A DNA stretch of 58,508 bases from DAOUMU01 sp034409055. Lineage in GTDB: Bacteria > Chloroflexota > Anaerolineae > 4572-78 > J111. The notes below the pieces were generated by a model, which saw only the letters and a program-made list of their open reading frames with translations, ran no database searches and was not told the DNA's origin. Every line of letters starts with the position of its first letter. Position 1 is the first letter of the stretch. Of the stretch, positions 1 to 9,222 are shown one piece after another. Both the position numbers and the translations under genes were made by a program. The stretch is taken from contig DAOUMU010000163.1 of assembly GCA_034409055.1 (NCBI GenBank), positions 1 through 58,508 on the forward strand, given 5' to 3'.

Positions 1-74
1 ATAAGAGACCGGGATTGGGGGTCGGGGGCCAGGGGTCAGGAATACGGCGGATTTCTATTTTAATTGGAGTGAAG

Positions 75-449
75 ATGGCGGCGGTTAAGAGTTTTCGTGA
101 TTTGCGGGTGTGGCAGGCAGGTATAGAGTTGGTTGAAAACGTGTACCGGCTGACACGGACGTTTCCCCAACACAAGTTATATGGATTGACCGGCCAGATG
201 CGGCGGGCAGCAGTTTCTATTCCCTCAAATATTGCCGAAGGGCATACCCGAGAACATCGTAAAGAATATCTCTATCACCTATCTGTAGCCCAGGCCTCAC
301 TGGCCGAACTGGAAACACAGCTTGAGATTGCGACACGTCCAAATTATCTGCAACCAGAGCAACTCGGCCAAGCTATGGAGCAAACCGCATCACTGGGCAA
401 GCAACTTTATGCCTTGCGCAACGCTTTGAATAAGGGAACCAGGAGTTAG
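75..449 (+). CDS. Four-helix-bundle protein (S23 / bAvd-like)
   Basis: A 124-residue protein of the four-helix-bundle family first known from 23S rRNA intervening sequences and related to diversity-generating-retroelement Avd proteins. Diagnostic parts are the opening SFRDLRVWQAG, the central MRRAAVSIPSNIAEG and the following long amphipathic helices. The family has no settled enzymatic role; it forms ring-like bundles and may bind nucleic acid. I chose the ATG at 75 because GGAG lies just upstream and family homology begins there; an open frame extends back to 15. The gene sits between a G-rich stretch (about 14-44) and a C-rich stretch (about 459-496) that look like facing copies of one repeat. 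Family membership is fairly sure, function is not. Confidence 0.85.
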   Translation: MAAVKSFRDLRVWQAGIELVENVYRLTRTFPQHKLYGLTGQMRRAAVSIPSNIAEGHTREHRKEYLYHLSVAQASLAELETQLEIATRPNYLQPEQLGQAMEQTASLGKQLYALRNALNKGTRS

Positions 450-474
450 AGGATAAATAACCGACCCCTGATCC

Positions 475-1314
475 CTAACCTCCGGCCCCTGCTTCCACCA
501 GGCTCCGCCTCGCCGGCCCAATCTCCACCGCCTGCCGTTGGCGATTCAGGCAGAAACTGACCTGGCTGTAGCCAACCTCCTGCAATAAATCAAGGGCCTG
601 TTCAAAATCGGCGGCCACGCGCTCCGGTTTATGGGCGTCGGAGCCGACCACCACCGGGATATCCCGTTGCTTCATTTCCTCCAGGATCGGCCGGCCGGGA
701 TTCATCTCCGCATAAACCTTATTCAAGCCGGAGGTATTCAGTTCCATAGCGATGCCGGTGCGGGCGATCCGATCCAGGCTGTGCCGGATGTCGTCCAGCA
801 GTAAGGTTGGGTTCCACTGCGAGGGAAAGACGATTTTGACCAGGTCGGGATGGGCCAGCGAGTCGAACAGACCGCTCTCGGCGGCCATGGCCAGGTGCTT
901 GAAATAGGTCCGCTGAAATTCGAGGACGTCATTGTGCCAGTACCGGGCCTTGTAGTCAGACAGGGGCGCGTGCACCGAGCCCAGAATGTAATGGAACTCG
1001 GCCTGACCGTGGAGCTTGGCCAGCCACGTTTCCATCCCGGGCACGTAATCGCTCTCCAGGCCCAGGCGCACGTCGACGCGGCCCTGCCAGGCTTCTCTGG
1101 CTCGCTGCACCATAGCCAAATATGGGTCGAACTGATCCATACTCATCCGGGTCCGGGGCGACCAGCCATCAGGATCAGGATTGTGGCAGGTGATGATAAT
1201 TCCTTTCAAACCGCGTTGCTGTGCCACGGCCGCGTATGCTTCGGGCTGGCCGGTGGCGTGCTTGCATAGCGGGGTATGCATGTGGGTGTCGTATAAGATA
1301 GGAGATGGGTTCAT
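475..1314 (-). CDS. PHP-domain phosphoesterase, histidinol-phosphatase (HisJ/HisK) type
   Basis: A 279-residue metal-dependent phosphoesterase. The N-terminal DTHMHTPLCKHA gives the HxH metal-binding motif of the PHP superfamily; later GLESDY, GSVHAP, SLAHPDLVK and GSDAHKPE supply the other expected His, Glu and Asp ligands in family order. Length matches HisJ-type histidinol-phosphate phosphatases (about 250-280 residues), which make histidinol from its phosphate in histidine synthesis. No other his gene is nearby, so the substrate could differ. The ATG at 1314 has no strong ribosome site. It converges on the upstream four-helix-bundle gene. Family assignment is secure; the substrate is inferred. 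Confidence 0.85.
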   Translation of the reverse strand: MNPSPILYDTHMHTPLCKHATGQPEAYAAVAQQRGLKGIIITCHNPDPDGWSPRTRMSMDQFDPYLAMVQRAREAWQGRVDVRLGLESDYVPGMETWLAKLHGQAEFHYILGSVHAPLSDYKARYWHNDVLEFQRTYFKHLAMAAESGLFDSLAHPDLVKIVFPSQWNPTLLLDDIRHSLDRIARTGIAMELNTSGLNKVYAEMNPGRPILEEMKQRDIPVVVGSDAHKPERVAADFEQALDLLQEVGYSQVSFCLNRQRQAVEIGPARRSLVEAGAGG

Positions 1315-1363
1315 TGGACAATATTTGTTAATATCAAAATGTATGTAGATTCAACTCTGGGGG

Positions 1364-4093
1364 TTAGGGAGACCACCTATCAGTCAACGCCGCCTTCAGC
1401 CACTTCTTATCCGCAGGCAGGTTGTAGCAGCGGATGCCCGTGGCTTTGTAGATGGCGTTAATAATAGCCGGTGTCGTCGGAATAGAGGGCAGTTCGCCGA
1501 CTCCCTTGGCTCCGTAAGGACCATCTTGGCTCTCTTCCTCAACAAAGAAGGATATAACCTCCGGAGTCTGGTCGATGGTCGGTAAGTGACATTTTTTGAG
1601 GGTATCGGTTTTTACCTGCCCCTCCTCCATTACAAAATTCTCTTGCAAGGCCATCCCCAGGCCCATCGAGATGCTGCCCTCAACCTGACCTTGTAGAGCC
1701 AGCGGATTAATGACCCGACCGACATCGTTGGCGGCGATGACCTTCAACACTTTGGTTTCGCCCGTCTTGACATCTACTTCAACCAGCACCGCCTGAGCCC
1801 CAAAGCCAAAAGCAAAGTGCTGATACTGGGCCGTATGTGGGGCCACATATTGGTAACTGATTTTCGGCAGGCGACCTTCCTGCCGGGCTGCTTTGACCAC
1901 GTCGCTCAACGGTACGCTGCGCTTCTGGCTGCGCACTAGGCCATCCGCAAAAACCAATGTTTCCGGGGACGCATCCAGGATTTCAGCCGCCGTTTGACTG
2001 AGCAGGGTCCGAACTTCCCGGCTGGCATAGCGAACCGCATTACCGGTCACGTAAGTCTGGCGTGAGGCGGTGGTCGCCTGACCGTCCAGGGTCAAATCGG
2101 TATCTGATACCAGCACATTCACCTGCTCGTAGGGGACGCCCAATTCCTCCGTAACCACCTGAGCCAGTACGCCCACCAACCCCTGGCCAATTTCGGCCGT
2201 TCCGGCCCGGACGCTGGCCCGGCCATTGGCAAAAACCTCGACTTCAGCCCCGGCCGCATCGTAGGCCCCGCTGCCATAGCCCACGTTCTTATAGGCGCAG
2301 CCCAGCCCCCAGGCGCGCCGCTTGTCCCCCTCGACCGCCACAAATTCCTGTTTCTCCATCTCGGCGGCGACCATTTCCAAAGCCTGGGGCAAACCACAGC
2401 TCTCGGCCAGCAATTGGCCGGCCAGGGTTTTCTTACCGGGCGCGAGCATGTTGCGCCGCCGAATCTCCAGGGGAGAGAGTCCCAATGCTTCGGCCAGGAT
2501 GTCCATCTGGCTTTCCATGGCAAAACTACTCTGGGTCACGCCGAAGCCTCGAAACGCACCGGAGGGGACGTTGTTGGTGTACATGGCATAGGTGTCGGCC
2601 ACAACGTTTGGGACCTCGTAAGGACCGGCGGCATGGGTGGTAGCGCGCAGCATGACGTGGCCGCTCAGGCTGGCATAAGCGCCGGCGTCTCCATAAATTT
2701 CGGCCTGGTGGGCCACCAACCTGCCGTCTTTTTTAGCCCCGGTCTTCATCTTGATGATCGTGGCGTGTCGTTTGGGGTGAACCATAAGCGACTCTTTGCG
2801 ACTGAAAACCATTTTGACCGGCCGGCCGGTGGCCTGAGCCAGCAAAGCCACCTGAATCTGGACCGAAACATCCTCTTTGCCGCCAAAGCCACCTCCGATC
2901 AGGCAGTTGATCACTCGAATCTGCTCCTCCGGTACATTTAGGGTAGCCGCAATCTGGCTGCGGTCGCTGAAGGGGATCTGGCCGCCGCAATAGACCGTAA
3001 TCCGACCGTTGGCTTCGGGCATCGCCAGGCCTGCCTCGGGTTCGATGAAACCGTGTTCGACGGTTTGGGTCCCGTATTCGCGCTCGACCAGTACATCGGC
3101 CTGAGCAAAACCTGCCTCCAGGTCGCCCTGTTCCAGGTGAAAATGTTCCAGCAAATTGCCTTTGGCGTGAACGGCCGGAGCATCTTCGGCTGCGGCTTCT
3201 TTTGGTCCGGTCACCACCGGCAACGGTTCATATTCCACCTCAATCAACTTCAGGGCTTCGGCCGCGATCTCTTCCGACTCGGCCGCCACCAGGGCGATCG
3301 CATCCCCCACGTAGCGCACTTTATCGTAGCAAAGCACCGGCCAATCAATATCGTGGACGCCGCAATCTTTCCGGCCCGGAATATCGCCGGCCGTGAGCAC
3401 GGCTATCACGCTAGGCAGAGCTTTGGCTTGACTGACCTCCACTTTCAGCAGGCGAGCATGTGGATAGGCGCTCCGTAACGCTTTGGCATGCAGCATCCCT
3501 GCTACGTACAGGTCATCGGCATAGATGCCCTTGCCCGTCACCTTGGCCACGGCATCGGGCCGGGGTAGCGGCCGGCTAATGGCCTTCATCGGAGCTTTAA
3601 CCGAGGGCAGGGGAGGCACTTCCTGCCCCGCCGCTTGCTGGATGGCCCGGATAATGGCGTTGTGACCCGTACAGCGGCAGATATTCCAACGCAGACCATC
3701 GTAAATCTCTGCCAAAGTCGGATTGGGGTTCTTGTCAAGTAGGGCTTTGCTGGCCATGATAAAGCCGGGGGTGCAGAAACCACATTGGGTTGCCCCCTGG
3801 TCAATGTAGGCTTGCTGGATGGGATGAAGCTCATCACTGTCCGGGTCAGCCAGGCCCTCAATGGTGGTGATATGGGCTCCATCGGCTCGTTTCATCGGGA
3901 CAAGACAGGAACGCACCGCTTCACCGTCTTTGATCACCGTGCAACTCCCGCAGTGACCGCTGCCGCAGCCATCTTTGGTGCCCGTCAGGTGCAACTCGTC
4001 ACGAAGCACGTCCATCAAAAAGGTTTTGGGTCTGGCCGTCACCCGGCGTTCCTCGCCGTTGACAATCAGCCTATAAGTTTGTTTCTCGGCCAT
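1364..4093 (-). CDS. Molybdenum-dependent aldehyde oxidoreductase (xanthine oxidase family, single chain)
   Basis: A 909-residue cytoplasmic-type molybdopterin hydroxylase that fuses the two [2Fe-2S] domains to the Mo-binding region without an FAD domain, the layout of Desulfovibrio aldehyde oxidoreductase (about 907 residues). The first cluster uses Cys43, Cys48, Cys51 and Cys63; the second uses Cys104 and Cys107 with the CRC pair at 139-141. The Mo part starts near residue 185 with GKGIYADDL, and GVGELPS near the end carries the expected active-site Glu (about 867). It should oxidise aldehydes or a heterocycle, passing electrons out through the iron-sulfur clusters. No signal peptide. Cofactor need fits the molybdate uptake genes near 35-39 kb. 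Precise substrate unknown. Confidence 0.93.
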   Translation of the reverse strand: MAEKQTYRLIVNGEERRVTARPKTFLMDVLRDELHLTGTKDGCGSGHCGSCTVIKDGEAVRSCLVPMKRADGAHITTIEGLADPDSDELHPIQQAYIDQGATQCGFCTPGFIMASKALLDKNPNPTLAEIYDGLRWNICRCTGHNAIIRAIQQAAGQEVPPLPSVKAPMKAISRPLPRPDAVAKVTGKGIYADDLYVAGMLHAKALRSAYPHARLLKVEVSQAKALPSVIAVLTAGDIPGRKDCGVHDIDWPVLCYDKVRYVGDAIALVAAESEEIAAEALKLIEVEYEPLPVVTGPKEAAAEDAPAVHAKGNLLEHFHLEQGDLEAGFAQADVLVEREYGTQTVEHGFIEPEAGLAMPEANGRITVYCGGQIPFSDRSQIAATLNVPEEQIRVINCLIGGGFGGKEDVSVQIQVALLAQATGRPVKMVFSRKESLMVHPKRHATIIKMKTGAKKDGRLVAHQAEIYGDAGAYASLSGHVMLRATTHAAGPYEVPNVVADTYAMYTNNVPSGAFRGFGVTQSSFAMESQMDILAEALGLSPLEIRRRNMLAPGKKTLAGQLLAESCGLPQALEMVAAEMEKQEFVAVEGDKRRAWGLGCAYKNVGYGSGAYDAAGAEVEVFANGRASVRAGTAEIGQGLVGVLAQVVTEELGVPYEQVNVLVSDTDLTLDGQATTASRQTYVTGNAVRYASREVRTLLSQTAAEILDASPETLVFADGLVRSQKRSVPLSDVVKAARQEGRLPKISYQYVAPHTAQYQHFAFGFGAQAVLVEVDVKTGETKVLKVIAANDVGRVINPLALQGQVEGSISMGLGMALQENFVMEEGQVKTDTLKKCHLPTIDQTPEVISFFVEEESQDGPYGAKGVGELPSIPTTPAIINAIYKATGIRCYNLPADKKWLKAALTDRWSP

Positions 4094-4195
4094 AGTAATC
4101 TATCTTCTCTCTCTCCGGCTTACTGAACCTGGCGTCGAATTAAGCGTAACCGCAGCAGTTTACCAATTTGTTCTTCAAGCTGAAATCGCAAATCC

Positions 4196-5146
4196 TCAAT
4201 CCTCAATCGTTTGCTCAAACAATCGCCCCGGCGCATTCCGGGGCACCACCACCTTCAAGGCCAAAGGCGCCACCTCAATCTCCACCGGCGTCGTACCGAC
4301 CGTTTCGGCATCGACATGCACCGGCAACGGTTCCTTAGCCGACAAGGACAGCCGGGTGGTCCGGTATAGGTGGAAGTCGGGATCTTTGATGTGCTGCTTG
4401 AGGGTCAGGCCAACGATATGCTTGATGGTCGAGGGCCAGCCGTGGCCGGACATAATGGCCACATCCAACAAGCCATCATCCATTTTGGCCTGCGGGGCCA
4501 TACGCCAGATGCGGCCGTAAAGTTGACCGTTGCTGGCCACAGCCATTAGAATGCGCGCTTTGAGGATCGTGGTATCGGTCACAATGGTGGCCCTGGTGCC
4601 CATAAAATCGAAAGTCACCAACGTCCCGGCCACAATCCAACTGGCATAGCTCAAGTGGCGGGCCAGGCTGGGCTGTCTGGCCTGGCTGATGGCTGCATCC
4701 AGTCCGATGCCACACCACATCAAAAAATAACGGCTGCGACCATCAGGCAGATGCAACCGGCCCAAATCGATCCGGCGTCGCTGACCGGTCAGGATGATCT
4801 CGGTCGCCTCTGCCACCGCGTCCGGCTTGAGCGGCGACCAGATGGGGATACCGACTTCGGCCGCATAAACATTGGCCGTGCCCGCCGGTAGCACCCCCAG
4901 CGCGGTCTCTGTGCCCACCAATCCGTTGCAGATCTCGTTAATGGTGCCATCCCCGCCCACGGCTATGGCTACATCAAAAGCCTCGCCGGCAGCCTGTCGC
5001 GCCAGGTCGGTCGCCTCGCCCTGTCTTTTTGTTTCGACCCGCTTCACCTGGCAGCCTGACTTGCTGAGCTGCTCGGCTGCTTTAACCACCAGCTTTTGGA
5101 ATCCACCAAACCCGGCCAGGGGATTGATAATAAAACAAACCTTCAT
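4196..5146 (-). CDS. Diacylglycerol kinase family lipid kinase (YegS/LCB5-like)
   Basis: A 316-residue lipid kinase. The nucleotide-binding fingerprint AVGGDGTINE is at residues 62-71, preceded by the start FIINPLAG and followed by GVLPAGTANVYA; the C-terminal beta-rich domain with DGLLDVAIM is also typical. Members phosphorylate diacylglycerol, phosphatidylglycerol or a related lipid at the membrane face using ATP. Its ATG overlaps the stop of the upstream response-regulator gene by four bases (ATGA, 5143-5146), so the two are almost surely co-transcribed and translationally coupled. The last residues (LFEQTIED) read from a short AATCCTCAATCG-type simple repeat, so the extreme C-terminus may not be functional. 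Exact lipid substrate cannot be told. Confidence 0.9.
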   Translation of the reverse strand: MKVCFIINPLAGFGGFQKLVVKAAEQLSKSGCQVKRVETKRQGEATDLARQAAGEAFDVAIAVGGDGTINEICNGLVGTETALGVLPAGTANVYAAEVGIPIWSPLKPDAVAEATEIILTGQRRRIDLGRLHLPDGRSRYFLMWCGIGLDAAISQARQPSLARHLSYASWIVAGTLVTFDFMGTRATIVTDTTILKARILMAVASNGQLYGRIWRMAPQAKMDDGLLDVAIMSGHGWPSTIKHIVGLTLKQHIKDPDFHLYRTTRLSLSAKEPLPVHVDAETVGTTPVEIEVAPLALKVVVPRNAPGRLFEQTIED

Positions 5147-5853
5147 GATTTGTCGAAATCCACAAAGCGATAGCCAACACCTCGCTCCGTTAAAATGTAC
5201 CGGGGCTTGCTCGGGTCCGGTTCGATTTTTTGCCGTAAATAAGTAATGTACAGCCGCACGTACTGACTCTCATCCCGGTACTCGTGCCCCCACACTTTGG
5301 CCAGAATCGTCTCGTGGGTCAGGGTGTAGCCGGCGTTGTTGACCAGGTGATAGAGCAGCCGGTACTCGGTCGGACGCAATTTCACCTCCCGGCCATCCAC
5401 AAAAACCTGTCGCCGGTTCAAATCGATTTGCAAATAATCGTCAACCACCAGCAGCGATTTATCCGACGGTGAGTCCATTTCGGTGCGGCGGAGAACAGCC
5501 TTGATGCGGCTGGCCAATTCGCGCGGGCTGAAAGGTTTGGTCACGTAATCATCCGCCCCCAACTCCAAGCCCTTGATCTTGTCACTCTCATCATCCCGCA
5601 CGGTCAGCATAATCACCGGCACGGTCGAAGTTTCGCGGATATAACGCAAGGCTTCAAAACCGTCCAACTCCGGCATCATCACGTCCAGCAGCACCAGGTC
5701 CGGTAAATCCTCGCGTACCCGGTCAATCGCCTCCAAACCGTTGCTGGCTTCAACCACCCGGTAGCCTTCCAAATCAAGATTCATTTGCATAAAACGCCGC
5801 ATCCGGGCCTCATCATCTACAATTAAAATCAGCTTTGCATCCTCTTTGGCCAT
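5143..5853 (-). CDS. OmpR/PhoB-family DNA-binding response regulator
   Basis: A 236-residue two-component regulator. The receiver domain (about 8-120) has acidic pocket Asp13/Asp14, phospho-acceptor Asp57 in LVLLDVMMP, the Thr of MLTVRDD and Lys in VTKPFSP. The C-terminal winged helix (about 135-234) has RRQVFVDGREVKLRPTEY and ends with LTERGVGYRF, standard for OmpR/PhoB. It should bind direct repeats and regulate transcription when phosphorylated. No histidine kinase is adjacent; instead the gene overlaps a lipid kinase by four bases. A GGAG precedes the ATG by about 12 bases. Targets are unknown; the AT-rich upstream stretch 5880-5975 could hold its own promoter. Confidence 0.93.
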   Translation of the reverse strand: MAKEDAKLILIVDDEARMRRFMQMNLDLEGYRVVEASNGLEAIDRVREDLPDLVLLDVMMPELDGFEALRYIRETSTVPVIMLTVRDDESDKIKGLELGADDYVTKPFSPRELASRIKAVLRRTEMDSPSDKSLLVVDDYLQIDLNRRQVFVDGREVKLRPTEYRLLYHLVNNAGYTLTHETILAKVWGHEYRDESQYVRLYITYLRQKIEPDPSKPRYILTERGVGYRFVDFDKS

Positions 5854-5985
5854 ATTTGCCTTTGCTCCTGCTCAGTTATTTCGTCAGACCAGACCCTACG
5901 CAATACATCATTGAAGAAAACTACTGATTAATTAAACATAATCGGCTAACCTAATATTAGCAAAGGAAATAAAAATATGTCAACT

Positions 5986-8013
5986 TTAGTCATAATCCCG
6001 CAGCCACCGCTCCAACAAAAAGAAAAACGTATACGGATCAACCACCGTGTAATTCGGATGCAACACCTCCCCCTTCTCCCCTAAGATCAACCCCTCTGCA
6101 TCGTGGGCCTGAATGCGATCACGCACCCCCCACAGAAAGGTAGGCGATTGAAAGGCCGAGCGAAACACCAAAAAGGGTGGACGACCCTCGGCCAGGACAA
6201 TTCGCCGGTAGGCCGTGTGAACCGCCTCGGCCGCTATGTCAGGCGTGCCGGCCAGCGCCTCAGAAGCCATCGCCGTTAAAGGCACCCCCCACTGGCGGCG
6301 CGGCCAGGGCTCGTCAATCTCAAAATCGGGCGTGACCAGTCCCACCGGAGCCAGCAGGGTAAAAGCATCCAACCGGCGCTGCGACATAGCCGCCCCGTTA
6401 CCGTTCAGCAAAAAACCCTGTACGTTGTAGCCGTATTTCGCATAGTACTGATAACTGCGCCACAGCCAGCGCAGCAGGGTCAGCTCCGGCAAAGCATCCG
6501 GGTTAAGATAGCCCGCGCCGCTATTGGCCGCCACAAAATAATCAGCCTCAGTTTGAGTCGAGTACAGATAAGTCATAATGGCCGGGATGTCCTCCACCAG
6601 GGCCGGGTTCATCCCCCAGGCCAGGGGAATCTCTCCCCGCCGGGGATCCAGCCAGGGCTTGCTGGCGTAATTAGCCAGCAAGGTATAAACTGGGTGGGCC
6701 AGGTCATAATCCCCGGCGTAAAAAAGGACAAAGGTCCGGTCCGGCGCCACCTGACCGCTGGGTGTCAGATACCCCTGCTCGATCAGAGAGATTTCTGGAG
6801 GCGGCCCAGCGGGCTGGCGCTGGACCGGCGGCGGACCAAACTGGTGCACGGACACATTGGCCATCGCCAGGCCAAACACATCCCCCCCGCCTCCCTGCAA
6901 ATAAGCCCCGTGCTGCGAGAAAAGCCAGGTGCTCTCCCACTCCCCCTTCACCGCGCTGTTTTGCCCCTCGATTCCGCTCTCATTAGGCACCGTGTACTTT
7001 TCGTACCACGGAATAAAACCCCACACTTTGATCAGTTGGCCGCCCGCCTGCGCCTGGGCTGCTTCGATAATAGCCCGGAGTGTGGCCGCGTCCGCGCCGG
7101 AGGGTTGGTCAGGCTCGTCGTTGGGGGTCTCATCCGGCCAGGGGGACAGATCAAAGGCAAAACCCCGCTGCTGCACCACGTAATCCCGCTCCAGCGCGTA
7201 CACCCCCCCCCGTGTCATTTGCTTCTGAGCATACCGGGTCGCCGGCCAGCCATCCTCCAGGTAGGCCAAAAAGCGGGCATTGGCCCGGCCGCTGTCCAGG
7301 TATCTTTCCTTGGCCCACAGGTAGGCGGCGGTTTTGGTGGAGGGTGTTGGTTGGTTAGTTGGTTGGTTGGCTGGTTGGTCGGTAGGGAAGAGGCCGACCA
7401 GGGACTGTTTGACGGCCAGGTGTTGAGTGACGACGGGGGTGATCTCACTGCCCGCTCGCAGGACGACCAGGTCTTCCACCCCGGCCATAGTCGTGGCCAC
7501 GTTCAGGGTGGCCGGCACGGCCGGGTCCCACAAGACGATACCTTCCACCGAGTCCGCAAACCTATCCAGTAGCTCGCTTAAACTGCTCAACTCCACGATC
7601 TCTGTCTCGGCCAACCAGCCGTAAGGTTGGTCAGCCTGTCGATACCTTTCCAGCCAAAAAGCATCGACCCCTGCTGTCTCCAATCGTTGGTGATCGTGGT
7701 TCAGGTAAAGACGGGGTCGCTCTCGATTGACAATACCCTGCAAAGTCGCCACAAATACAAGCGTGTCGTAAGCCCGCAGCAGATCCTCGTAAGATTTACC
7801 GGGCGGTGGTGGACTGTCAGCCTCACAAACACCCGCTTCCCCCCTCAAAGCAATACAATACTCGTAATGATTAAGGTGCAGCTCACTCACGTCAAACACA
7901 TACAGCCGGTCCGGAGGTGGCGGTGGGGTGGGGCTGCAAGAGAACAGGCAGAACGGGAGAAGCATCAGGAGTAGATAAGTTACGTGTTGCGTATTGCGTA
8001 TTGCGTGAGACAT
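5986..8013 (-). CDS. GxGYxYP-domain lipoprotein, putative glycoside-hydrolase-like
   Basis: A 675-residue exported protein. The N-terminus has a hydrophobic stretch YLLLMLLPFCLF followed by SC, a fair lipobox with the lipidated Cys near residue 26, then a proline run. Homology to the GxGYxYP family is suggested by the early VATLQGIVNRERPRLY and by SGAGYLNPDALPEL in the second half, the local form of the name-giving motif. This family is thought to act on carbohydrates but is poorly characterised. The first dozen residues (MSHAIRNTQHVTY) are read from a dispersed CGCAATACGCAACACG repeat, so the true start may be the Met at residue 17, just before the lipobox. No operon partner. Confidence 0.75.
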   Translation of the reverse strand: MSHAIRNTQHVTYLLLMLLPFCLFSCSPTPPPPPDRLYVFDVSELHLNHYEYCIALRGEAGVCEADSPPPPGKSYEDLLRAYDTLVFVATLQGIVNRERPRLYLNHDHQRLETAGVDAFWLERYRQADQPYGWLAETEIVELSSLSELLDRFADSVEGIVLWDPAVPATLNVATTMAGVEDLVVLRAGSEITPVVTQHLAVKQSLVGLFPTDQPANQPTNQPTPSTKTAAYLWAKERYLDSGRANARFLAYLEDGWPATRYAQKQMTRGGVYALERDYVVQQRGFAFDLSPWPDETPNDEPDQPSGADAATLRAIIEAAQAQAGGQLIKVWGFIPWYEKYTVPNESGIEGQNSAVKGEWESTWLFSQHGAYLQGGGGDVFGLAMANVSVHQFGPPPVQRQPAGPPPEISLIEQGYLTPSGQVAPDRTFVLFYAGDYDLAHPVYTLLANYASKPWLDPRRGEIPLAWGMNPALVEDIPAIMTYLYSTQTEADYFVAANSGAGYLNPDALPELTLLRWLWRSYQYYAKYGYNVQGFLLNGNGAAMSQRRLDAFTLLAPVGLVTPDFEIDEPWPRRQWGVPLTAMASEALAGTPDIAAEAVHTAYRRIVLAEGRPPFLVFRSAFQSPTFLWGVRDRIQAHDAEGLILGEKGEVLHPNYTVVDPYTFFFLLERWLRDYD

Positions 8014-8351
8014 ATTGCGCGTGTGTGAAAGTGCTTAAAAAGTCAATATTCCGGTTTGGGTTAAGAATTTTATGATGCTGATAAGTTTTTCTGCTAATGG
8101 AAAACGAGTGGGTGTGTTTCAAATGATTTAAGACATGCTCGGCGTGGATCAGTGCGAAGACCTGTGCAGCTCCGCTGCCTCCCTGTGGGACAGTCCACGC
8201 TATAAACCGCTGGACTGCGACCAAAGGAAGTCCAGCGGGAGCATTTCTAAAGTAAATGAAACACCCCCAAAACAAGTTCGTGGCACCTATTTCCTGTTTC
8301 GTTCATAATACGCAACACGTAACACGCAACACGTAACACGTCCCCTCTCCG
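8014..8351. repeat. Gene-free stretch built of dispersed repeats
   Basis: No credible gene. It holds two blocks of CGCAATACGCAACACGTAAC-type simple repeat (about 7978-8006 reverse-oriented and 8307-8340), a GCGAAGACCTGT...GTGGGAC block at about 8155-8190 that recurs near 18342-18375, and a hairpin with 10-base arms CCGCTGGACT (8207-8216) and AGTCCAGCGG (8229-8238). Confidence 0.7.
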
Positions 8352-8951
8352 CTACTCCGGCAAATGACTAATAAAATAATACATCAACACCCCCCACACC
8401 ACTGCCACCGCAATCAGCAGGATAGCCGTGACCGGCGCATTCTCCAGGTAGACCCACGAACTCCACACCAGGGCGCTGCCAATGCCCAGGGCCACCAGGC
8501 TGGTCGGGATAGCCCGAATTAAAAACCAGTTAGTGACCGAAATCTCTCCCAGGCTCGGCATTTGGCCGATGAAATAATACATCAACCCCCCCCACAGACC
8601 GAACACCGCCAGGGTCAGCAGGGCCGTCAACCAGGTGATCCCCAAAAAGGCCCAGGAAGCCCACATAACCGCCCCGCCACCGCCCAAAAGGATCAACGTA
8701 GTCGGCACCACCCGCACCAGAAACCAGACCGTTAGCGAACCTTCACTCACCTTACCGCTGCCCCAACAAGTCTTGCACAACTGCTTCTCGATCTGAAATT
8801 CCCCCGTCCCAATTTCCCCCCACTGATTACAGCGTTTGCATACCGTCCCATCCGCTAACTGTTTCGTCCCATCACAATCAGGACAGCGTGTAGTCAATTC
8901 CCTTTTTATTTCTCGTTGACCAGTTCCCTGGCAATCTCGACAAATCGGCAT
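8352..8951 (-). CDS. Zinc-ribbon membrane protein with duplicated two-helix unit
   Basis: A 199-residue protein with a DnaJ-like cysteine-rich N-terminus (CxxC pairs in MPICRDCQGTG, CPDCDGTK, CKRCNQWG and CKTCWGSG, residues 4-65) followed by four hydrophobic segments. The membrane part is an internal duplication: SLTVWFLVRVVPTT...GLMYYFIGQMP and SVTNWFLIRAIPTS...GVLMYYFISHLP align across about 60 residues. I chose the ATG at 8951, which has GAGGAAAGTT directly before it; the frame opens at 8993. The Cys pairs probably bind zinc as in DnaJ/tryptophan-RNA-like central domains. The function is unknown; a chaperone-type or redox role at the membrane would be a guess. Confidence 0.75.
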   Translation of the reverse strand: MPICRDCQGTGQREIKRELTTRCPDCDGTKQLADGTVCKRCNQWGEIGTGEFQIEKQLCKTCWGSGKVSEGSLTVWFLVRVVPTTLILLGGGGAVMWASWAFLGITWLTALLTLAVFGLWGGLMYYFIGQMPSLGEISVTNWFLIRAIPTSLVALGIGSALVWSSWVYLENAPVTAILLIAVAVVWGVLMYYFISHLPE

Positions 8952-9097
8952 AACTTTCCTCATTGGCTCTACTGATATGACGAAATGTAACATTATTGAA
9001 GTTTAGCACAAAATCACCGGGGGGAAAAGTATACGATGGGGTTAGGGGGCGGTTCAGTTTTGGGGCGAGTTATGATTTAGCAACTGGTTAAGCCTTT

Positions 9098-9154
9098 GGA
9101 GTCGAGGCTTCAGCCGGTCCAAACGGGGTCACGTCCGGCTGATGCCTCGACTCC
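9098..9154. repeat. Dispersed palindromic element P, copy 1
   Basis: A 57-base imperfect inverted repeat: left arm GGAGTCGAGGCTTCAGCCGG (9098-9117) and right arm 9135-9154, its reverse complement with one mismatch. The identical left arm lies inside the glycosyltransferase gene at 22321-22340; half copies are at 12244-12263 and 58093-58112. As RNA it would form a long hairpin, and it lies downstream of the zinc-ribbon... DUF11 intergenic boundary. Confidence 0.85.
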
Positions 9155-9222
9155 ACAATATATCTGCCCCCAAATTGAAATACACCCATGGGGTTGTCTC
9201 AGCGGAAAAAGTTAATTAATTC

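Noticed and set aside
850..1269. 139-codon plus-strand frame opposite the PHP gene
   Set aside because: Lies wholly antisense to a gene with clear family motifs, and its own translation has no recognisable features.
7892..8275. 127-codon minus-strand frame with TQYATRNTQ-like text
   Set aside because: It is read from dispersed repeats and from another frame of the lipoprotein gene start.
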